In this document: piece after piece, positions 48,799 through 58,306 of the stretch | Numbering within the stretch: position 1 is the first letter of the stretch | Layout of the letters: each line of letters starts with the position of its first letter | Assembly: GCF_037890695.1 (NCBI RefSeq) | Contig: NZ_CP149571.1 | Span: forward strand, 3,378,001-3,442,000 | Reading direction: 5' to 3' | Origin: Aeromonas jandaei | Lineage (GTDB): Bacteria > Pseudomonadota > Gammaproteobacteria > Enterobacterales > Aeromonadaceae | Length of the DNA: 64,000 nucleotides | The notes under the pieces: generated by a model | The model's input: the letters and a program-made list of their open reading frames with translations, nothing else | Databases searched by the model: none | What the model was told of the DNA's origin: nothing | Made by a program: the position numbers and the translations under genes

Positions 48799-50409
48799 AT
48801 GGGATCGGCCACTATGCATAACCTCTCACTGAACTGGAAAATCTTTCTCCCCCTTGCGCTGGTCATCAGCTCCACCTTCGCCCTCTGCTTCGAGCTCTCT
48901 GCCTGGTTGCAACGGGATCTCGCCATCCGCATGGCGGAAGAGAAGGTTGAGAGCGCCGCCAACACCTACATGGATCAGCTCAACGTATTGATGATGACCG
49001 GTGGCATGGCCAACCGGCAGATAGTGCAAACCAAGCTCAAGAGCGAGGCAGGGATTGTCGAAGCCCGTCTTATCCGTGCCCCCGCCGTCAGCAACTTGTT
49101 TGGCCCGGGCCATCCCGACCAGAAAGCCCAGGATGCCCTCGATGAACGCGCCATCACGAAGGGGGATATCATCCTCAAGCAGCAGGGCAACCAGCTCACC
49201 CTGATCAAACCGTTCAAGGCCTACAAGGAGTATCGCGGCACCCAGTGCACCAGTTGCCATCAGGTGGATGAGGGAACCGTCATGGGGGCGGTTCGGATCA
49301 GCTATGACCTGACCCATACCTTCGACGATATCCGCCACAACAACTTTATTCTGAGTGGCAGTCTGGCGGCTGTTTTCGGTCTGGGTTTCGGCCTGCTCTG
49401 GTGGGTGTTGCAGCGCTACGTCAAACGGCCGCTGCGCCAGTTGCAGCTCACCATGATCCAGATGGCGAAAGAGCGTAACCTCGCGCTCCCTCTCGTCAAC
49501 AACAGTCAGGATGAGCTGGGCCAGATGACCCGCGCCGTCAACGACATGGTGCAGGGCTTCCGCCACAGCTTGCAGGAGGTGGAAGGAGCGACTCATCAGC
49601 TCTATCAGGAGTCGAGCCAGATCCGCCAGGTTGCCACCCAGACCGAAAACTCGGCCCGTCAGCAGGAGGGGATGACCACCCAGGTTGCGGCCGCAGTGAG
49701 CGAACTTGCTGCCAGCTCCCACGAAGTACGCGAACATGCCCGCCACAGTGCCGAGCTCTCCGCACTCACCAATCAGGATGCTGCCAATACCAGCCGTCTC
49801 GCTCAGCACTCCATCACCGACATGGGCGAGATGTCGACCGAAATCGACAGGGTGGATCAGGTGATCCAGCAGCTCGACAGCCGCTGTCTCGCCGTGGATG
49901 GGGTATTGGAAGTGATCAAGGGGATCGCCGATCAGACCAACCTGCTGGCACTCAACGCAGCCATTGAGGCTGCGCGAGCCGGCGAGCAGGGACGCGGTTT
50001 TGCCGTGGTGGCCGACGAGGTGCGCGCCCTCTCCAACCGCAGCCGCACCGCCAGCGAGGAGATCTCCCAGATGATCGCTGCCTTGCAAAAAGAGGCCCAG
50101 AGCGCAGTTACGGTGATCGGGGATGCAAAAACCAAAGCGGACGAGAGCATCAGCAAAACCGAGGCGACCCTGGCCGCCATGCAGAACATCATTGAACGCA
50201 TCGCCCGGATCAACGATCTCAATGCCCAGATGGCCCAGTCAGCCGAAGAGCAGGACAGGGTCTGCAACGAGGTGGACCACTCGGTGAACCAGATCCGCAA
50301 CACCTCCAACGACACCCTGGGTCAGGCTCATGCAGCCAACCTCGCCAGCGTTCAGCTGGTCGAGCAGTGCCAGAAACTGGAAGCCCTGCTCAAGACCTAT
50401 CGCTGGTAG
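48799..50409 (+). CDS. Methyl-accepting chemotaxis protein with c-type haem motif
   Basis: Chemoreceptor of 536 residues. It has an N-terminal membrane segment (about 12-32), a periplasmic sensor (about 35-180), a second membrane segment (about 185-207), a HAMP domain and a cytoplasmic signalling domain with the conserved tip [40 protein letters not shown] block. The sensor contains CTSCH (150-154), a CxxCH haem c attachment site, next to [14 protein letters not shown]. It probably senses redox, oxygen or NO. No C-terminal CheR-binding pentapeptide is visible. ATG 48814 is an alternative start. Confidence 0.9.
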   Translation: MGSATMHNLSLNWKIFLPLALVISSTFALCFELSAWLQRDLAIRMAEEKVESAANTYMDQLNVLMMTGGMANRQIVQTKLKSEAGIVEARLIRAPAVSNLFGPGHPDQKAQDALDERAITKGDIILKQQGNQLTLIKPFKAYKEYRGTQCTSCHQVDEGTVMGAVRISYDLTHTFDDIRHNNFILSGSLAAVFGLGFGLLWWVLQRYVKRPLRQLQLTMIQMAKERNLALPLVNNSQDELGQMTRAVNDMVQGFRHSLQEVEGATHQLYQESSQIRQVATQTENSARQQEGMTTQVAAAVSELAASSHEVREHARHSAELSALTNQDAANTSRLAQHSITDMGEMSTEIDRVDQVIQQLDSRCLAVDGVLEVIKGIADQTNLLALNAAIEAARAGEQGRGFAVVADEVRALSNRSRTASEEISQMIAALQKEAQSAVTVIGDAKTKADESISKTEATLAAMQNIIERIARINDLNAQMAQSAEEQDRVCNEVDHSVNQIRNTSNDTLGQAHAANLASVQLVEQCQKLEALLKTYRW

Positions 50410-50424
50410 CCCTGCCCCGACAAC

Positions 50425-50456
50425 AAAAAGCGCGCCTGTGGCGCGCTTTTACTTTG
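50425..50456. terminator. Bidirectional terminator between the chemoreceptor gene and aroG
   Basis: AAAAGCGCGCC / GGCGCGCTTTT perfect 11-bp stem with a TGT loop, followed by ACTTTG, between convergent genes. Confidence 0.88.
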
Positions 50457-50496
50457 TATCAATTCCTAGCTGTATCAGCTCGCTGATATATCCGTC

Positions 50497-51552
50497 TCAG
50501 CGGGTGTTGCGGGTGGCGACCGCATCGGCCAGATTGCGCAGCAGGGTTTCGGTATCTTCCCAACCGATGCAGGCATCCGTGATGCTCTGGCCGAAGGTAA
50601 GCTCGCAGCCCTCGACCAAATCCTGACGCCCTTCCACCAGATGGCTCTCCACCATCACGCCAAATACAGCCTTGCTGCCGGCGCGCAGCTGATCAGCTAC
50701 ATCGTCCGCCACTACCATCTGATTCTTGAACTGCTTGCTGCTGTTGGCATGGCTGAAGTCGATCATCACCTTTTGCGGCAGACCCGCCTTCTCCAATCCC
50801 TTCACCACCTCACTGACATGGGTTGCGCTGTAGTTAGGTTCACGGCCACCACGCAGGATGATGTGACAATCCGGGTTGCCTTTGGTGGCCACGATGGCGG
50901 AGTGGCCATACTTGGTGACCGACAGGAAGTGATGGGGGGCACTGGCAGCACCGATGGCATCGATGGCTACCTTGATGGTGCCGTCGGTACCGTTCTTGAA
51001 GCCCACCGGGCAAGAGAGACCGGAGGCCAGCTCGCGATGCACCTGGGATTCAGTGGTACGGGCGCCGATCGCCCCCCAGCTCATCAGATCAGCCACGTAT
51101 TGCGGCGTGATCATATCGAGGAATTCGGACGCGGTCGGCAGCCCCATGTCGTTGAGATCGAGCAGCAGCTTGCGACCCAGGCGCAGACCGTCATTGATCT
51201 TGCAGCTGTTATCGAGGTACGGATCGTTGATGAGCCCCTTCCAGCCCACGGTAGTACGCGGCTTTTCGAAGTAGACCCGCATCACGATCTCCAGCTGGCC
51301 CTTGAGTTCATCACGCAGTGCCTTGAGGCGCTTGCCATATTCGATGGCGGCAACCGGATCGTGGATGGAACAGGGGCCAATAACCACCAGCAGACGGTCA
51401 TCTTCACCATTCAGGATACGGTGGATGGCCTGACGGGAATCAAACACGGTCGATGAGGCGGTCTCGGTCGCCGGAAACTTCTCAAGCACCGCAACCGGAG
51501 GGAGTAACTCTTTGATTTCACTGATACGAACGTCGTCGGTTTGATGCTGCAT
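50497..51552 (-). CDS. aroG: 3-deoxy-7-phosphoheptulonate (DAHP) synthase AroG
   Basis: First enzyme of the shikimate pathway, condensing PEP and erythrose-4-phosphate. It has 351 residues. Class I motifs include VVIGPCSIHDPVAA, MRVYFEKPRTTVGWKGLINDP, GARTTESQVHRELASGLS and KNGTDGTIKVAIDAI. The N-terminus (DDVRISEIKELLPPVAVLEKFP) most resembles the Phe-sensitive isozyme, as does the operator found upstream. The start at 51552 has AGGAAG upstream. Feedback inhibition by phenylalanine is inferred from the family. Confidence 0.95.
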   Translation of the reverse strand: MQHQTDDVRISEIKELLPPVAVLEKFPATETASSTVFDSRQAIHRILNGEDDRLLVVIGPCSIHDPVAAIEYGKRLKALRDELKGQLEIVMRVYFEKPRTTVGWKGLINDPYLDNSCKINDGLRLGRKLLLDLNDMGLPTASEFLDMITPQYVADLMSWGAIGARTTESQVHRELASGLSCPVGFKNGTDGTIKVAIDAIGAASAPHHFLSVTKYGHSAIVATKGNPDCHIILRGGREPNYSATHVSEVVKGLEKAGLPQKVMIDFSHANSSKQFKNQMVVADDVADQLRAGSKAVFGVMVESHLVEGRQDLVEGCELTFGQSITDACIGWEDTETLLRNLADAVATRNTR

Positions 51553-51592
51553 GACAAGGCTTCCTGCTAGATAACTGCGATTAAGAAATCTC

Positions 51593-51633
51593 AACATAGC
51601 CCGCAGCCGAGTCGGTGTAAATAGAAAATTACA
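51593..51633 (-). promoter_or_regulatory. aroG promoter with overlapping TyrR box
   Basis: TGTAAATAGAAAATTACA (51616-51633) fits the TyrR consensus TGTAAA-N6-TTTACA with one mismatch. On the minus strand its TTTACA forms the -35 element, 17 bases from a -10 TATGTT (51593-51598). A bound TyrR would block polymerase, so repression by TyrR with an aromatic amino acid is expected, as in E. coli aroG. Confidence 0.75.
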
Positions 51634-51705
51634 TCACCAAAGAAAGTTTTTTTAACCTACATCTTGCAAGTTAATGAAATACTGCTAGTTGCGAGCGTGC
51701 CGGAG

Positions 51706-51732
51706 ATAAAAAGGCCCGCACAAGGCGGGCCC
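51706..51732 (-). terminator. Terminator after aroA
   Basis: GGCCCGC / GCGGGCC stem (51713-51719 with 51725-51731) with an ACAAG loop, followed on the minus strand by T5-A-T, 17 bases past the aroA stop. Confidence 0.82.
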
Positions 51733-51748
51733 CATCATGTTGGAGGGA

Positions 51749-53032
51749 TTAATCGCGCTGGCTGATGCTGGCCAGTTTTTCGAAGTAGTCCGGGAAGGTC
51801 TTCGAGGTGCACTTGGGATCGTTGATAGTCACCGGCGTATCGGACAGAGCCACCAGCGAGAAGCACATGGCGATCCGGTGATCGTTATAGGTATCGATCT
51901 CGGCGTGCTTGAGCTGCGTCGGCGGGGTCACGGTAATAAAGTCACGCCCCTCCTCCACTTCTACGCCCAGCTTGCGCAGCTCGGTCGCCATGGCATGCAG
52001 GCGATCGGTCTCCTTCACGCGCCAGTTGTAGATATTGCGAATGGAGGTCGGCCCCTCGGCAAACAGCGCCGCAACCGCGATGGTCATGGCCGCATCGGGA
52101 ATATGGTTCATATCCATATCGATACCGTGCAGCGGCGCCTGCTCCGCTTCGATAAAGTCATCACCCCAGGTGATGCGCGCGCCCATCTTCTCCAGTACGT
52201 CGGCGAAATGGATATCGCCCTGAATGCTGTGCTTGCCGATGCCGGTGACCCGCACCTTGCCCTTGATGGCGCCAGCCGCAAGGAAGTAGGAGGCGCTGGA
52301 GGCATCCCCTTCAACCAGAAAATCCCCCGGGCTGATGTAGGTCTGGTTGCCCTTGATGTAGAACAGCTTGTAGTTGTCGTGCTCGATGACAACCCCGAAC
52401 TGCTTCATGATGTGCAGGGTGATATCGATGTAGGGCTTGGAGACCAGCTCCCCCTTGATATGGATGCGGGTGTCGCCAGCCGCCATGGGCGCAGCCATCA
52501 GGAAGGCGGTCAGGAACTGGCTGGAAACGGAACCATCGACGTGCACATCGCCGCCCCACAGCCCCTTGGCATCCACCACCAGCGGCGGAAAACCATCTTT
52601 TTTCAGGTACTGGATATGAGCTCCCGCCTCACGCAGGGCATCAACCAGATGGCCAATAGGGCGCTCTTCCATGCGCGGCTCACCGCCCAGGGTGTACTCA
52701 CCAGAGCCCAGACACAGTGCGGCACAGAGCGGGCGCATGGCGGTACCGGCATTGCCCAGGAACAGATTGATCGGCTCTTTGACGGCAAAGCTGCGGCCAA
52801 GGCCCTGCACAGTGCACTCGGTCTTGTCGGCAGAGAGCTTGTACTTGACCCCGAGCTGGGTCAGTGCTGCCAGCATGTGACGAATGTCATCGCTGTCGAG
52901 CAGGTTGGTCAAACGGGTAGTACCACGGGCCAGTGCCGCCAGCAGCAGCGCCCGGTTAGAGACACTCTTTGATCCGGGCAGATTGACCTCACCGGCCACA
53001 CGAGAAATGGGTTCCAAACGCAACGAATTCAT
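51749..53032 (-). CDS. aroA: 3-phosphoshikimate 1-carboxyvinyltransferase (EPSP synthase)
   Basis: Sixth step of the shikimate pathway, joining shikimate-3-phosphate and PEP. It has 427 residues, the same as E. coli. Visible motifs are [18 protein letters not shown] near the N-terminus, the PEP-loop [24 protein letters not shown] and the C-terminal [27 protein letters not shown] is of the class I, glyphosate-sensitive type. The start at 53032 has AGGAAG upstream. It follows serC on the same strand, but a strong terminator lies between them. Confidence 0.97.
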   Translation of the reverse strand: MNSLRLEPISRVAGEVNLPGSKSVSNRALLLAALARGTTRLTNLLDSDDIRHMLAALTQLGVKYKLSADKTECTVQGLGRSFAVKEPINLFLGNAGTAMRPLCAALCLGSGEYTLGGEPRMEERPIGHLVDALREAGAHIQYLKKDGFPPLVVDAKGLWGGDVHVDGSVSSQFLTAFLMAAPMAAGDTRIHIKGELVSKPYIDITLHIMKQFGVVIEHDNYKLFYIKGNQTYISPGDFLVEGDASSASYFLAAGAIKGKVRVTGIGKHSIQGDIHFADVLEKMGARITWGDDFIEAEQAPLHGIDMDMNHIPDAAMTIAVAALFAEGPTSIRNIYNWRVKETDRLHAMATELRKLGVEVEEGRDFITVTPPTQLKHAEIDTYNDHRIAMCFSLVALSDTPVTINDPKCTSKTFPDYFEKLASISQRD

Positions 53033-53151
53033 AGACTTCCTGTGCAATCTCAAATAAATGACCTGACCGGACGTTAACAGTACGCGCCCCGCTCGGCAAG
53101 GGCAGCGACAGGGGAAAAACGGGGCTGCGCGCTAAGATTCAGTCGTTGTTG

Positions 53152-53180
53152 AAAAAAAGACGCCGGGCAAGCCCGGCGTC
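53152..53180 (-). terminator. Terminator between serC and aroA
   Basis: GACGCCGGGC / GCCCGGCGTC perfect 10-bp stem (53159-53168 with 53171-53180), followed on the minus strand by T7. It lies just after serC and upstream of aroA, so aroA either depends on read-through or has its own promoter in 53033-53150. Confidence 0.9.
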
Positions 53181-53200
53181 AGGATTAACTGCAGACCGGA

Positions 53201-54289
53201 TCAGCCGTGACGCTTGGCAAACTCATCCATAAAGCTGACCAGCGCCTTCACACCCTCCAGCGGCATGGCGTTGTAGATGCTGGCCCGCATGCCACCGACG
53301 ATGCGGTGTCCTTTGAGCGCCAGCAGGCCAGCCGCTTCAGATTCAGCCAGGAACTGCTTGTCCAGCTCGGCATTTTTCAGCTGGAATGGGATGTTCATCC
53401 GCGAACGGCAGCTGACATCCACCTGATTGCTATAGAAGCTCGATTGATCGAGATAGTCGTAAAGGAAGTCGGCCTTCTCCTTGTTGCGCGCTTCCATCGC
53501 CGCAAGGCCACCCTGTTCTTTCAGCCACTCGAACACCAGACCGGCCAGATACCAGGCGTAGGTGGGCGGCGTGTTGAACATGGAGTCGTTCTTGGCGGTG
53601 AGCTTGTAGTCGAAAATCGAGGGCACATCGGCTCTGGCCTGATCCAGCAGATCATCGCGCACGATGGCGATGGCAAGCCCGGACGGACCGATATTTTTCT
53701 GGGCACCGGCATAGATGATGCCAAAGCGGCTCACATCGATGGGACGGGAGAGGATGGTCGAGGAGAGATCCGCCACCAGCGGTACATCGCCGGTTGCGGG
53801 GATATCGAACATCTCGATCCCTTCAATGGTCTCGTTCGGGCAGTAGTGCACATAGGCAGCATCAGAGCGAAATGCCGGTGTCGGCAACAGATGTGTAATC
53901 CCCTGCTCGTTTTTGGCAACCCCTTGCCAGGTCTGGATGTCGCCGTACTTTTGCGCCTCATCCACGGCCCCCTGCGACCAGACACCGGTCAGCAAAAAAT
54001 CAGCCTTCTTGTTGGCGCCGCCCAGCAGGTTCATGGGCACTGCAGAGAACTGACCGCGGCCGCCACCGTGCATGAAGAGCACCTTGTAGTTGTCCGGCAC
54101 CGCCAGCAACTCGCGCAGATCGGCCTCGGCCTTCTCGGCGACCGCCATGTAGTGCTTGCCGCGGTGGGAAAGCTCCATGACCGAGGCTCCCAGCCCCTGA
54201 AAATTACAAAATTCGCGCTGGGCGCGCTCCATGACTTCAACCGGCAACATGGCGGGGCCGGCGCAGAAGTTGTAAACCTGTTTGCTCAT
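53201..54289 (-). CDS. serC: Phosphoserine aminotransferase
   Basis: PLP enzyme of serine synthesis and, in E. coli, pyridoxal phosphate synthesis. It has 362 residues. Family motifs include [31 protein letters not shown], the PLP-lysine region [15 protein letters not shown] and the C-terminal [26 protein letters not shown] precedes the ATG without a strong ribosome site. It is upstream of aroA, the classical serC-aroA order. Confidence 0.97.
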   Translation of the reverse strand: MSKQVYNFCAGPAMLPVEVMERAQREFCNFQGLGASVMELSHRGKHYMAVAEKAEADLRELLAVPDNYKVLFMHGGGRGQFSAVPMNLLGGANKKADFLLTGVWSQGAVDEAQKYGDIQTWQGVAKNEQGITHLLPTPAFRSDAAYVHYCPNETIEGIEMFDIPATGDVPLVADLSSTILSRPIDVSRFGIIYAGAQKNIGPSGLAIAIVRDDLLDQARADVPSIFDYKLTAKNDSMFNTPPTYAWYLAGLVFEWLKEQGGLAAMEARNKEKADFLYDYLDQSSFYSNQVDVSCRSRMNIPFQLKNAELDKQFLAESEAAGLLALKGHRIVGGMRASIYNAMPLEGVKALVSFMDEFAKRHG

Positions 54290-54416
54290 GACGCTTTCCG
54301 TGAGTGGATGAGTGTGATCGATGACTTGTCAGGTTTTACACAAGAGCAGCCAGCGGATCAAAGGCTTTTTGGGAGCTGGCTCAACCTTTTACCGTCACTC
54401 TTGCTCCCCTTTTCAG

Positions 54417-54446
54417 TAGAAAAAGCCCTGAACGGGTCAGGGCTTG
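54417..54446 (-). terminator. Terminator after etfA
   Basis: AAGCCCTGA / TCAGGGCTT stem (54423-54431 with 54437-54445) with a 5-base loop and T5 on the minus strand, 68 bases past the etfA stop and before serC. Confidence 0.82.
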
Positions 54447-54513
54447 CAGAGAACGTGCGCAGAAATGGTCAAGAGACCGCATAAACGGGCTGCCCCTGTC
54501 CTTTCCGACAAAT

Positions 54514-55440
54514 TTACACCTTGGCGGTGAGCTCGGGCAGCAGGGTGAAGAGATCCCCCACCAGACCGTAGTCGGCCACCTGAAAGATGGGCGCTTCGCT
54601 GTCCTTATTGATGGCCACAATCACCTTCGACTCCTTCATCCCCGCCAGATGCTGAATGGCGCCCGAGATACCGACCGCGATATAGAGCTCGGGCGCGACC
54701 ACCTTGCCAGTCTGGCCGACCTGCAGATCGTTGGCGACGAAACCCGCATCGACGGCAGCGCGCGATGCGCCGACCGCCCCGCCCAGCTTGTCGGCCAGCG
54801 CCTCAATCAGGGCAAACTGCGCCTTGGAGCCAAGGGCTCGGCCACCGGAGACCACCACTCGCGCAGCTGTCAACTCGGGCCGGGGCGATTGCACTGCAAG
54901 GCGCTCCACCAGGCGGGTCCGGCGGGTCGATTCGGGCACCACCAGACTCTCAACGGGAGCATTGCCTGCCTCCATTGCCTTGGCAAAAGCCGTCGCCCGC
55001 ACCGTCATCACCTTGATGGGGGCGCTGCTCGCCACCCGGGCGATGGCATTGCCCGCATAGATGGGGCGCAGGAAGGTATCGCTGCTCTCGACAGCCGTCA
55101 CCTCGGAGATCATCTCAACCCCGAGCCTGGCAGCGAGCTGGGGCAGCAGCGCCTTGCCCATGGTGCTCGCCGCCATCATGCAGTGGCTGTAACCTTCGCA
55201 CCAGCGAGCCAGCAGCTTGTCGATCCCCTCCAGCACCCCTTCCGCCAGTGCGGGAGAGTCGGCCAACAGCACCTTGCTCACCCCGCTCAGCGCAGCTGCC
55301 TGCTGGCCCGCCTCGCTTATCCCCTGCCCCGCCAGCAGCAGATGCACTTCGCCACCCAACTGACTGGCAGCCGTAACCAGGCGGGCGACGTTGTCGGCCA
55401 GATGGCCCTGATGATGTTCGGCAATGATTAATACGCTCAT
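54514..55440 (-). CDS. etfA: Electron transfer flavoprotein alpha subunit
   Basis: Carries FAD and, with EtfB, collects electrons from acyl-CoA and other dehydrogenases. It has 308 residues. The FAD-binding C-terminal domain is recognisable by VVSGGRALGSKAQFALIEALADKLGGAVGASRAAVDAGF and by LYIAVGISGAIQHLAGMKES. Its ATG overlaps the end of etfB by four bases (ATGA), indicating translational coupling. It is the last gene of etfBA. Confidence 0.95.
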   Translation of the reverse strand: MSVLIIAEHHQGHLADNVARLVTAASQLGGEVHLLLAGQGISEAGQQAAALSGVSKVLLADSPALAEGVLEGIDKLLARWCEGYSHCMMAASTMGKALLPQLAARLGVEMISEVTAVESSDTFLRPIYAGNAIARVASSAPIKVMTVRATAFAKAMEAGNAPVESLVVPESTRRTRLVERLAVQSPRPELTAARVVVSGGRALGSKAQFALIEALADKLGGAVGASRAAVDAGFVANDLQVGQTGKVVAPELYIAVGISGAIQHLAGMKESKVIVAINKDSEAPIFQVADYGLVGDLFTLLPELTAKV

Positions 55441-56186
55441 AGTACCTTCGCCTCGTGCTTGAGTTTGTCCACCAGCTCATCCACCGAACCGACCAGTATG
55501 CCGGCTTTGCGAGCTGGTGGCGCCATCACCCCGAGCAGACGGGTCTGGTTGACAGACACAACGGCGAGATCGGCAAAGGGGGCACTCTCCAGCGGCTTGC
55601 GCTTGGCTTTCATGATGTTGGGCAGCGATGCAAACCGCGGTTCGTTCAATCGCAGATCGGCGCTCACTACAGCAGGCAGTGGCATGGCGAGGGTTTCAAG
55701 CCCGCCATCGATTTCGCTGGTCACCCGCAACACCTCTCCTTCCAGCCTGATGGCAGAAGCACAGGTAGCCAGCGGCCAGTCGGTCAGGGCGGCCAGCATC
55801 TGGGCCACCTGACCGTTGTCCGAGTCGATGGACTGCTTGCCGAGCAGCACCAGATCCGGTTGCTCCAGCTCACACACCTTTTGCAAAGCCCGTGCAACCG
55901 TCAGTGGCGCCAGCGTCTCGTCTGTCACATAGTGGCGCGCCCGATCCGCTCCCAGCGCCAGCGCATGACGCAGCTGCTCGGCGGCAGCATCCGGGCCAAA
56001 GGTCACCACCACCAGCTCGCTGGCGATACCGGCCTCACGCAGCCGGACTCCCTCTTCCACCGCGATTTCACAAAAGGGGTTGATCCCCATCTTCACATTG
56101 GCCAGCTCCACATCGGAGCCGTCCGCCCTGACCCGGATCTTGACGTTGTAATCCACTACCCGTTTGATTGCGACCAGCAGCTTCAT
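55437..56186 (-). CDS. etfB: Electron transfer flavoprotein beta subunit
   Basis: AMP-binding partner of EtfA in the ETF heterodimer. It has 249 residues. The family signature is visible as MKLLVAIKRVVDYNVKIRV at the start, NPFCEIAVEEGVRLREAG, and the recognition-loop region GLETLAMPLPAVVSADLRLNEPRFASLPNIMKAKRKPLE. It is first in etfBA and divergent from etfD across a 147-bp gap with a palindromic operator. Confidence 0.95.
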   Translation of the reverse strand: MKLLVAIKRVVDYNVKIRVRADGSDVELANVKMGINPFCEIAVEEGVRLREAGIASELVVVTFGPDAAAEQLRHALALGADRARHYVTDETLAPLTVARALQKVCELEQPDLVLLGKQSIDSDNGQVAQMLAALTDWPLATCASAIRLEGEVLRVTSEIDGGLETLAMPLPAVVSADLRLNEPRFASLPNIMKAKRKPLESAPFADLAVVSVNQTRLLGVMAPPARKAGILVGSVDELVDKLKHEAKVL

Positions 56187-56262
56187 GGGGTCATGCCTCG
56201 TCTCTTTGGATTGAATTCATTCACCAGTCCCTGCACTTTTGCACCGTGTTTCGCTTAATTTT

Positions 56263-56294
56263 TTGCTTACAATCACTTTACGTTTACGTAAACT
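56263..56294. promoter_or_regulatory. MerR-type (LiuR-like) operator between etfBA and etfD
   Basis: Perfect 12-bp palindrome GTTTACGTAAAC (56282-56293), inside TTTACGTTTACGTAAA. On the plus strand it sits in a 20-bp spacer between TTGCTT (56263-56268) and TAAACT (56289-56294), the long-spacer layout of MerR-family promoters. The motif resembles the one I recall for LiuR, the regulator of branched-chain amino-acid and fatty-acid catabolism, which fits ETF genes on both sides. Confidence 0.5.
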
Positions 56295-56333
56295 ACCAGC
56301 ACTACCCTAGGTCAACTTCGGTGCAGAGGCAAG

Positions 56334-57977
56334 ATGGAACGGGAAGCAATGGAATTTGATGTCGTCATCGTAGGTGGCGGCCCGGCGGGGCTCAGCGCCG
56401 CCATCGCGTTGAAACAGCAGGATGCCAACCTCTCGGTCTGCCTGCTGGAAAAGGGCGCCGAAATTGGCGCTCATCTGCTCTCCGGCGCCCTGCTCGACCC
56501 CGTCGCCCTCAAGGAGCTGCTGCCACAAAGCTGGCAGCAGGCACCGCTAGGGATAGCGGTCAACGACGATCAGGTACATTTGCTGCAAAACGAGAACCGC
56601 TCTTTGCAGCTGCCAAGCTGGGCAGTACCACCACGGATGCACAATGAGGGCTGCCACATCGTCAGCCTCGGCAATCTTTGCCGCTGGCTTGGCCAGCAGG
56701 CGGAGCAGCTGGGAGTCGAAATATACCCGGGGTTTACCGCCAGCGACCTTATCATGGAAGCGGGACGGGTCAAGGGGGTGATCACCGGCGATTTGGGACT
56801 TGATCGCGCAGGCAATCCAAAACCGGATCATGTTCCCGGCATGGCGCTCTATGGCCGCTATACCCTCTTTGCCGAGGGAGCCCGCGGCCATCTGGGTAAA
56901 CAGCTGATCGCTACATTCAATCTGGAAAACACCGCCCAGCCCCAACACTATGCCATCGGTTTCAAGGAGCTGTGGCAGCTTCCCGCTGGCCGGGGTAAGG
57001 CGGGACAGGTACTCCATGGCAGTGGCTGGCCTCTTGGCAAGGAAGGAGAAAACCACAGTCACGGCGGCTTCTATCTCTATCAGATGGAGGGAGATCAGGT
57101 CTCAGTCGGGCTGATCGTCGATCTCAACTACCAGAATCCCTGGCTCAGCCCGTTTGACGAATTCCAGCGGCTCAAGCATCACCCGCTTATCGCCGACCTG
57201 CTGCAAGGGGGCGAGCGCATCAGCTATGGTGCACGCGCCATCACCAAGGGGGGCTGGCACTCCCTGCCCCGCATGCACTTCCCGGGCGGCCTATTGATCG
57301 GCTGCGATGCCGGCACCCTCGACTTTTCCCGCGTCAAGGGGATCCACACAGCCATGAAATCGGGGATGCTGGCGGCAAAAACCGTCGCGATGGCGCTACG
57401 AGGTGGCGATGAGGGAGGACGGGATCTGGTTCACTATGCCGACGAACTGCACCAGAGCTGGCTGGCACAAGAGTTGGGCGCGGCCCGCAACTTCGGCGCC
57501 GCCCTGCATCGCTGGGGCCCCTGGCTTGGTGGCGCCTTTAACTGGCTGGAGCAACGGCTGTTTGGCGCAAACTCGCCCTTCAAACTTATCGACAAGGAGC
57601 CAGATTACCGCCAGCTGCGCATGGCCAGCCGCTGCGAGCCCATCCATTACCCCAAACCCGATGGCAAGCTGAGCTTCGACAAACTCTCCTCCGTCTATCT
57701 CGCCAACACTAGTCACAACGAGGATCAGCCCTGCCATCTCAAGCTGCAGGATGAGCTGATCCCGGTAAAGGTCAACCTGCCAACCTGGGGAGAGCCCGCC
57801 CAGCGCTACTGCCCGGCAGGGGTGTTTGAGGTGCTGGAAACGGAGGGGGTAGCCAAGCTGCAGATCAACGCCGCCAACTGCATTCACTGCAAGACCTGTG
57901 ACATTAAAGATCCCAGCCAAAACATCGTCTGGACACCGCCACAAGGGGGCTCCGGACCCAACTATCCCAATATGTAA
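56334..57977 (+). CDS. etfD: Electron transfer flavoprotein-ubiquinone oxidoreductase
   Basis: Membrane-associated enzyme passing electrons from reduced ETF to the quinone pool. It has 547 residues. The N-terminal FAD-binding GGGPAGLSAAIAL, the quinone/FAD regions and the C-terminal [4Fe-4S] ligands are visible (RYCPAGVFEV and CIHCKTCDIKDPSQNIVW), ending in GGSGPNYPNM as in the family. ATG 56334 (GAGG upstream) or 56349 may be used. It is divergent from etfBA, its functional partner. The 329-bp gap that follows contains the corA promoter and no gene I can support. Confidence 0.94.
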   Translation: MEREAMEFDVVIVGGGPAGLSAAIALKQQDANLSVCLLEKGAEIGAHLLSGALLDPVALKELLPQSWQQAPLGIAVNDDQVHLLQNENRSLQLPSWAVPPRMHNEGCHIVSLGNLCRWLGQQAEQLGVEIYPGFTASDLIMEAGRVKGVITGDLGLDRAGNPKPDHVPGMALYGRYTLFAEGARGHLGKQLIATFNLENTAQPQHYAIGFKELWQLPAGRGKAGQVLHGSGWPLGKEGENHSHGGFYLYQMEGDQVSVGLIVDLNYQNPWLSPFDEFQRLKHHPLIADLLQGGERISYGARAITKGGWHSLPRMHFPGGLLIGCDAGTLDFSRVKGIHTAMKSGMLAAKTVAMALRGGDEGGRDLVHYADELHQSWLAQELGAARNFGAALHRWGPWLGGAFNWLEQRLFGANSPFKLIDKEPDYRQLRMASRCEPIHYPKPDGKLSFDKLSSVYLANTSHNEDQPCHLKLQDELIPVKVNLPTWGEPAQRYCPAGVFEVLETEGVAKLQINAANCIHCKTCDIKDPSQNIVWTPPQGGSGPNYPNM

Positions 57978-58152
57978 GCTGCAGCTCACCTGTTGCGAAG
58001 ACGAGCCTGCAACAAAGGGCTCGGATAAAGGGGGCAGGAAGGCAAGGAGAGATGCACAAGGAGCAGCACTCAAAACGGGACGAGCTGCTCCGACCTCGCC
58101 ACCTTGCAGCTGTTTTTTTGAACAAACAAGCTGAATCCCCAATGAATAGCCC

Positions 58153-58181
58153 CTGACAAGCGCGGCCCGCCCCTGTATAGT
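58153..58181 (+). promoter_or_regulatory. corA promoter
   Basis: CTGACA (58153-58158) and TATAGT (58176-58181) are separated by exactly 17 bases, a strong sigma-70 match (5/6 and 5/6). Transcription would start near 58188, giving a leader of about 120 nt with no clear riboswitch fold that I could identify. Confidence 0.68.
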
Positions 58182-58306
58182 TCGCCGCATTCAGGTTTTC
58201 CATCGGCCCGATCTGCTTATCCACGGGATCGCCTTCTGCAGCGATCTAAGGCCGCATGACCTGTGCAACCATCCCTGATTACCCATGACTTTTTAAGGGG
58301 GGACAG

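Noticed and set aside
57898..58134. A 78-codon frame after etfD
   Set aside because: Overlaps the etfD end in another frame, composition is Lys/Ala/Gly-rich and there is no start signal.
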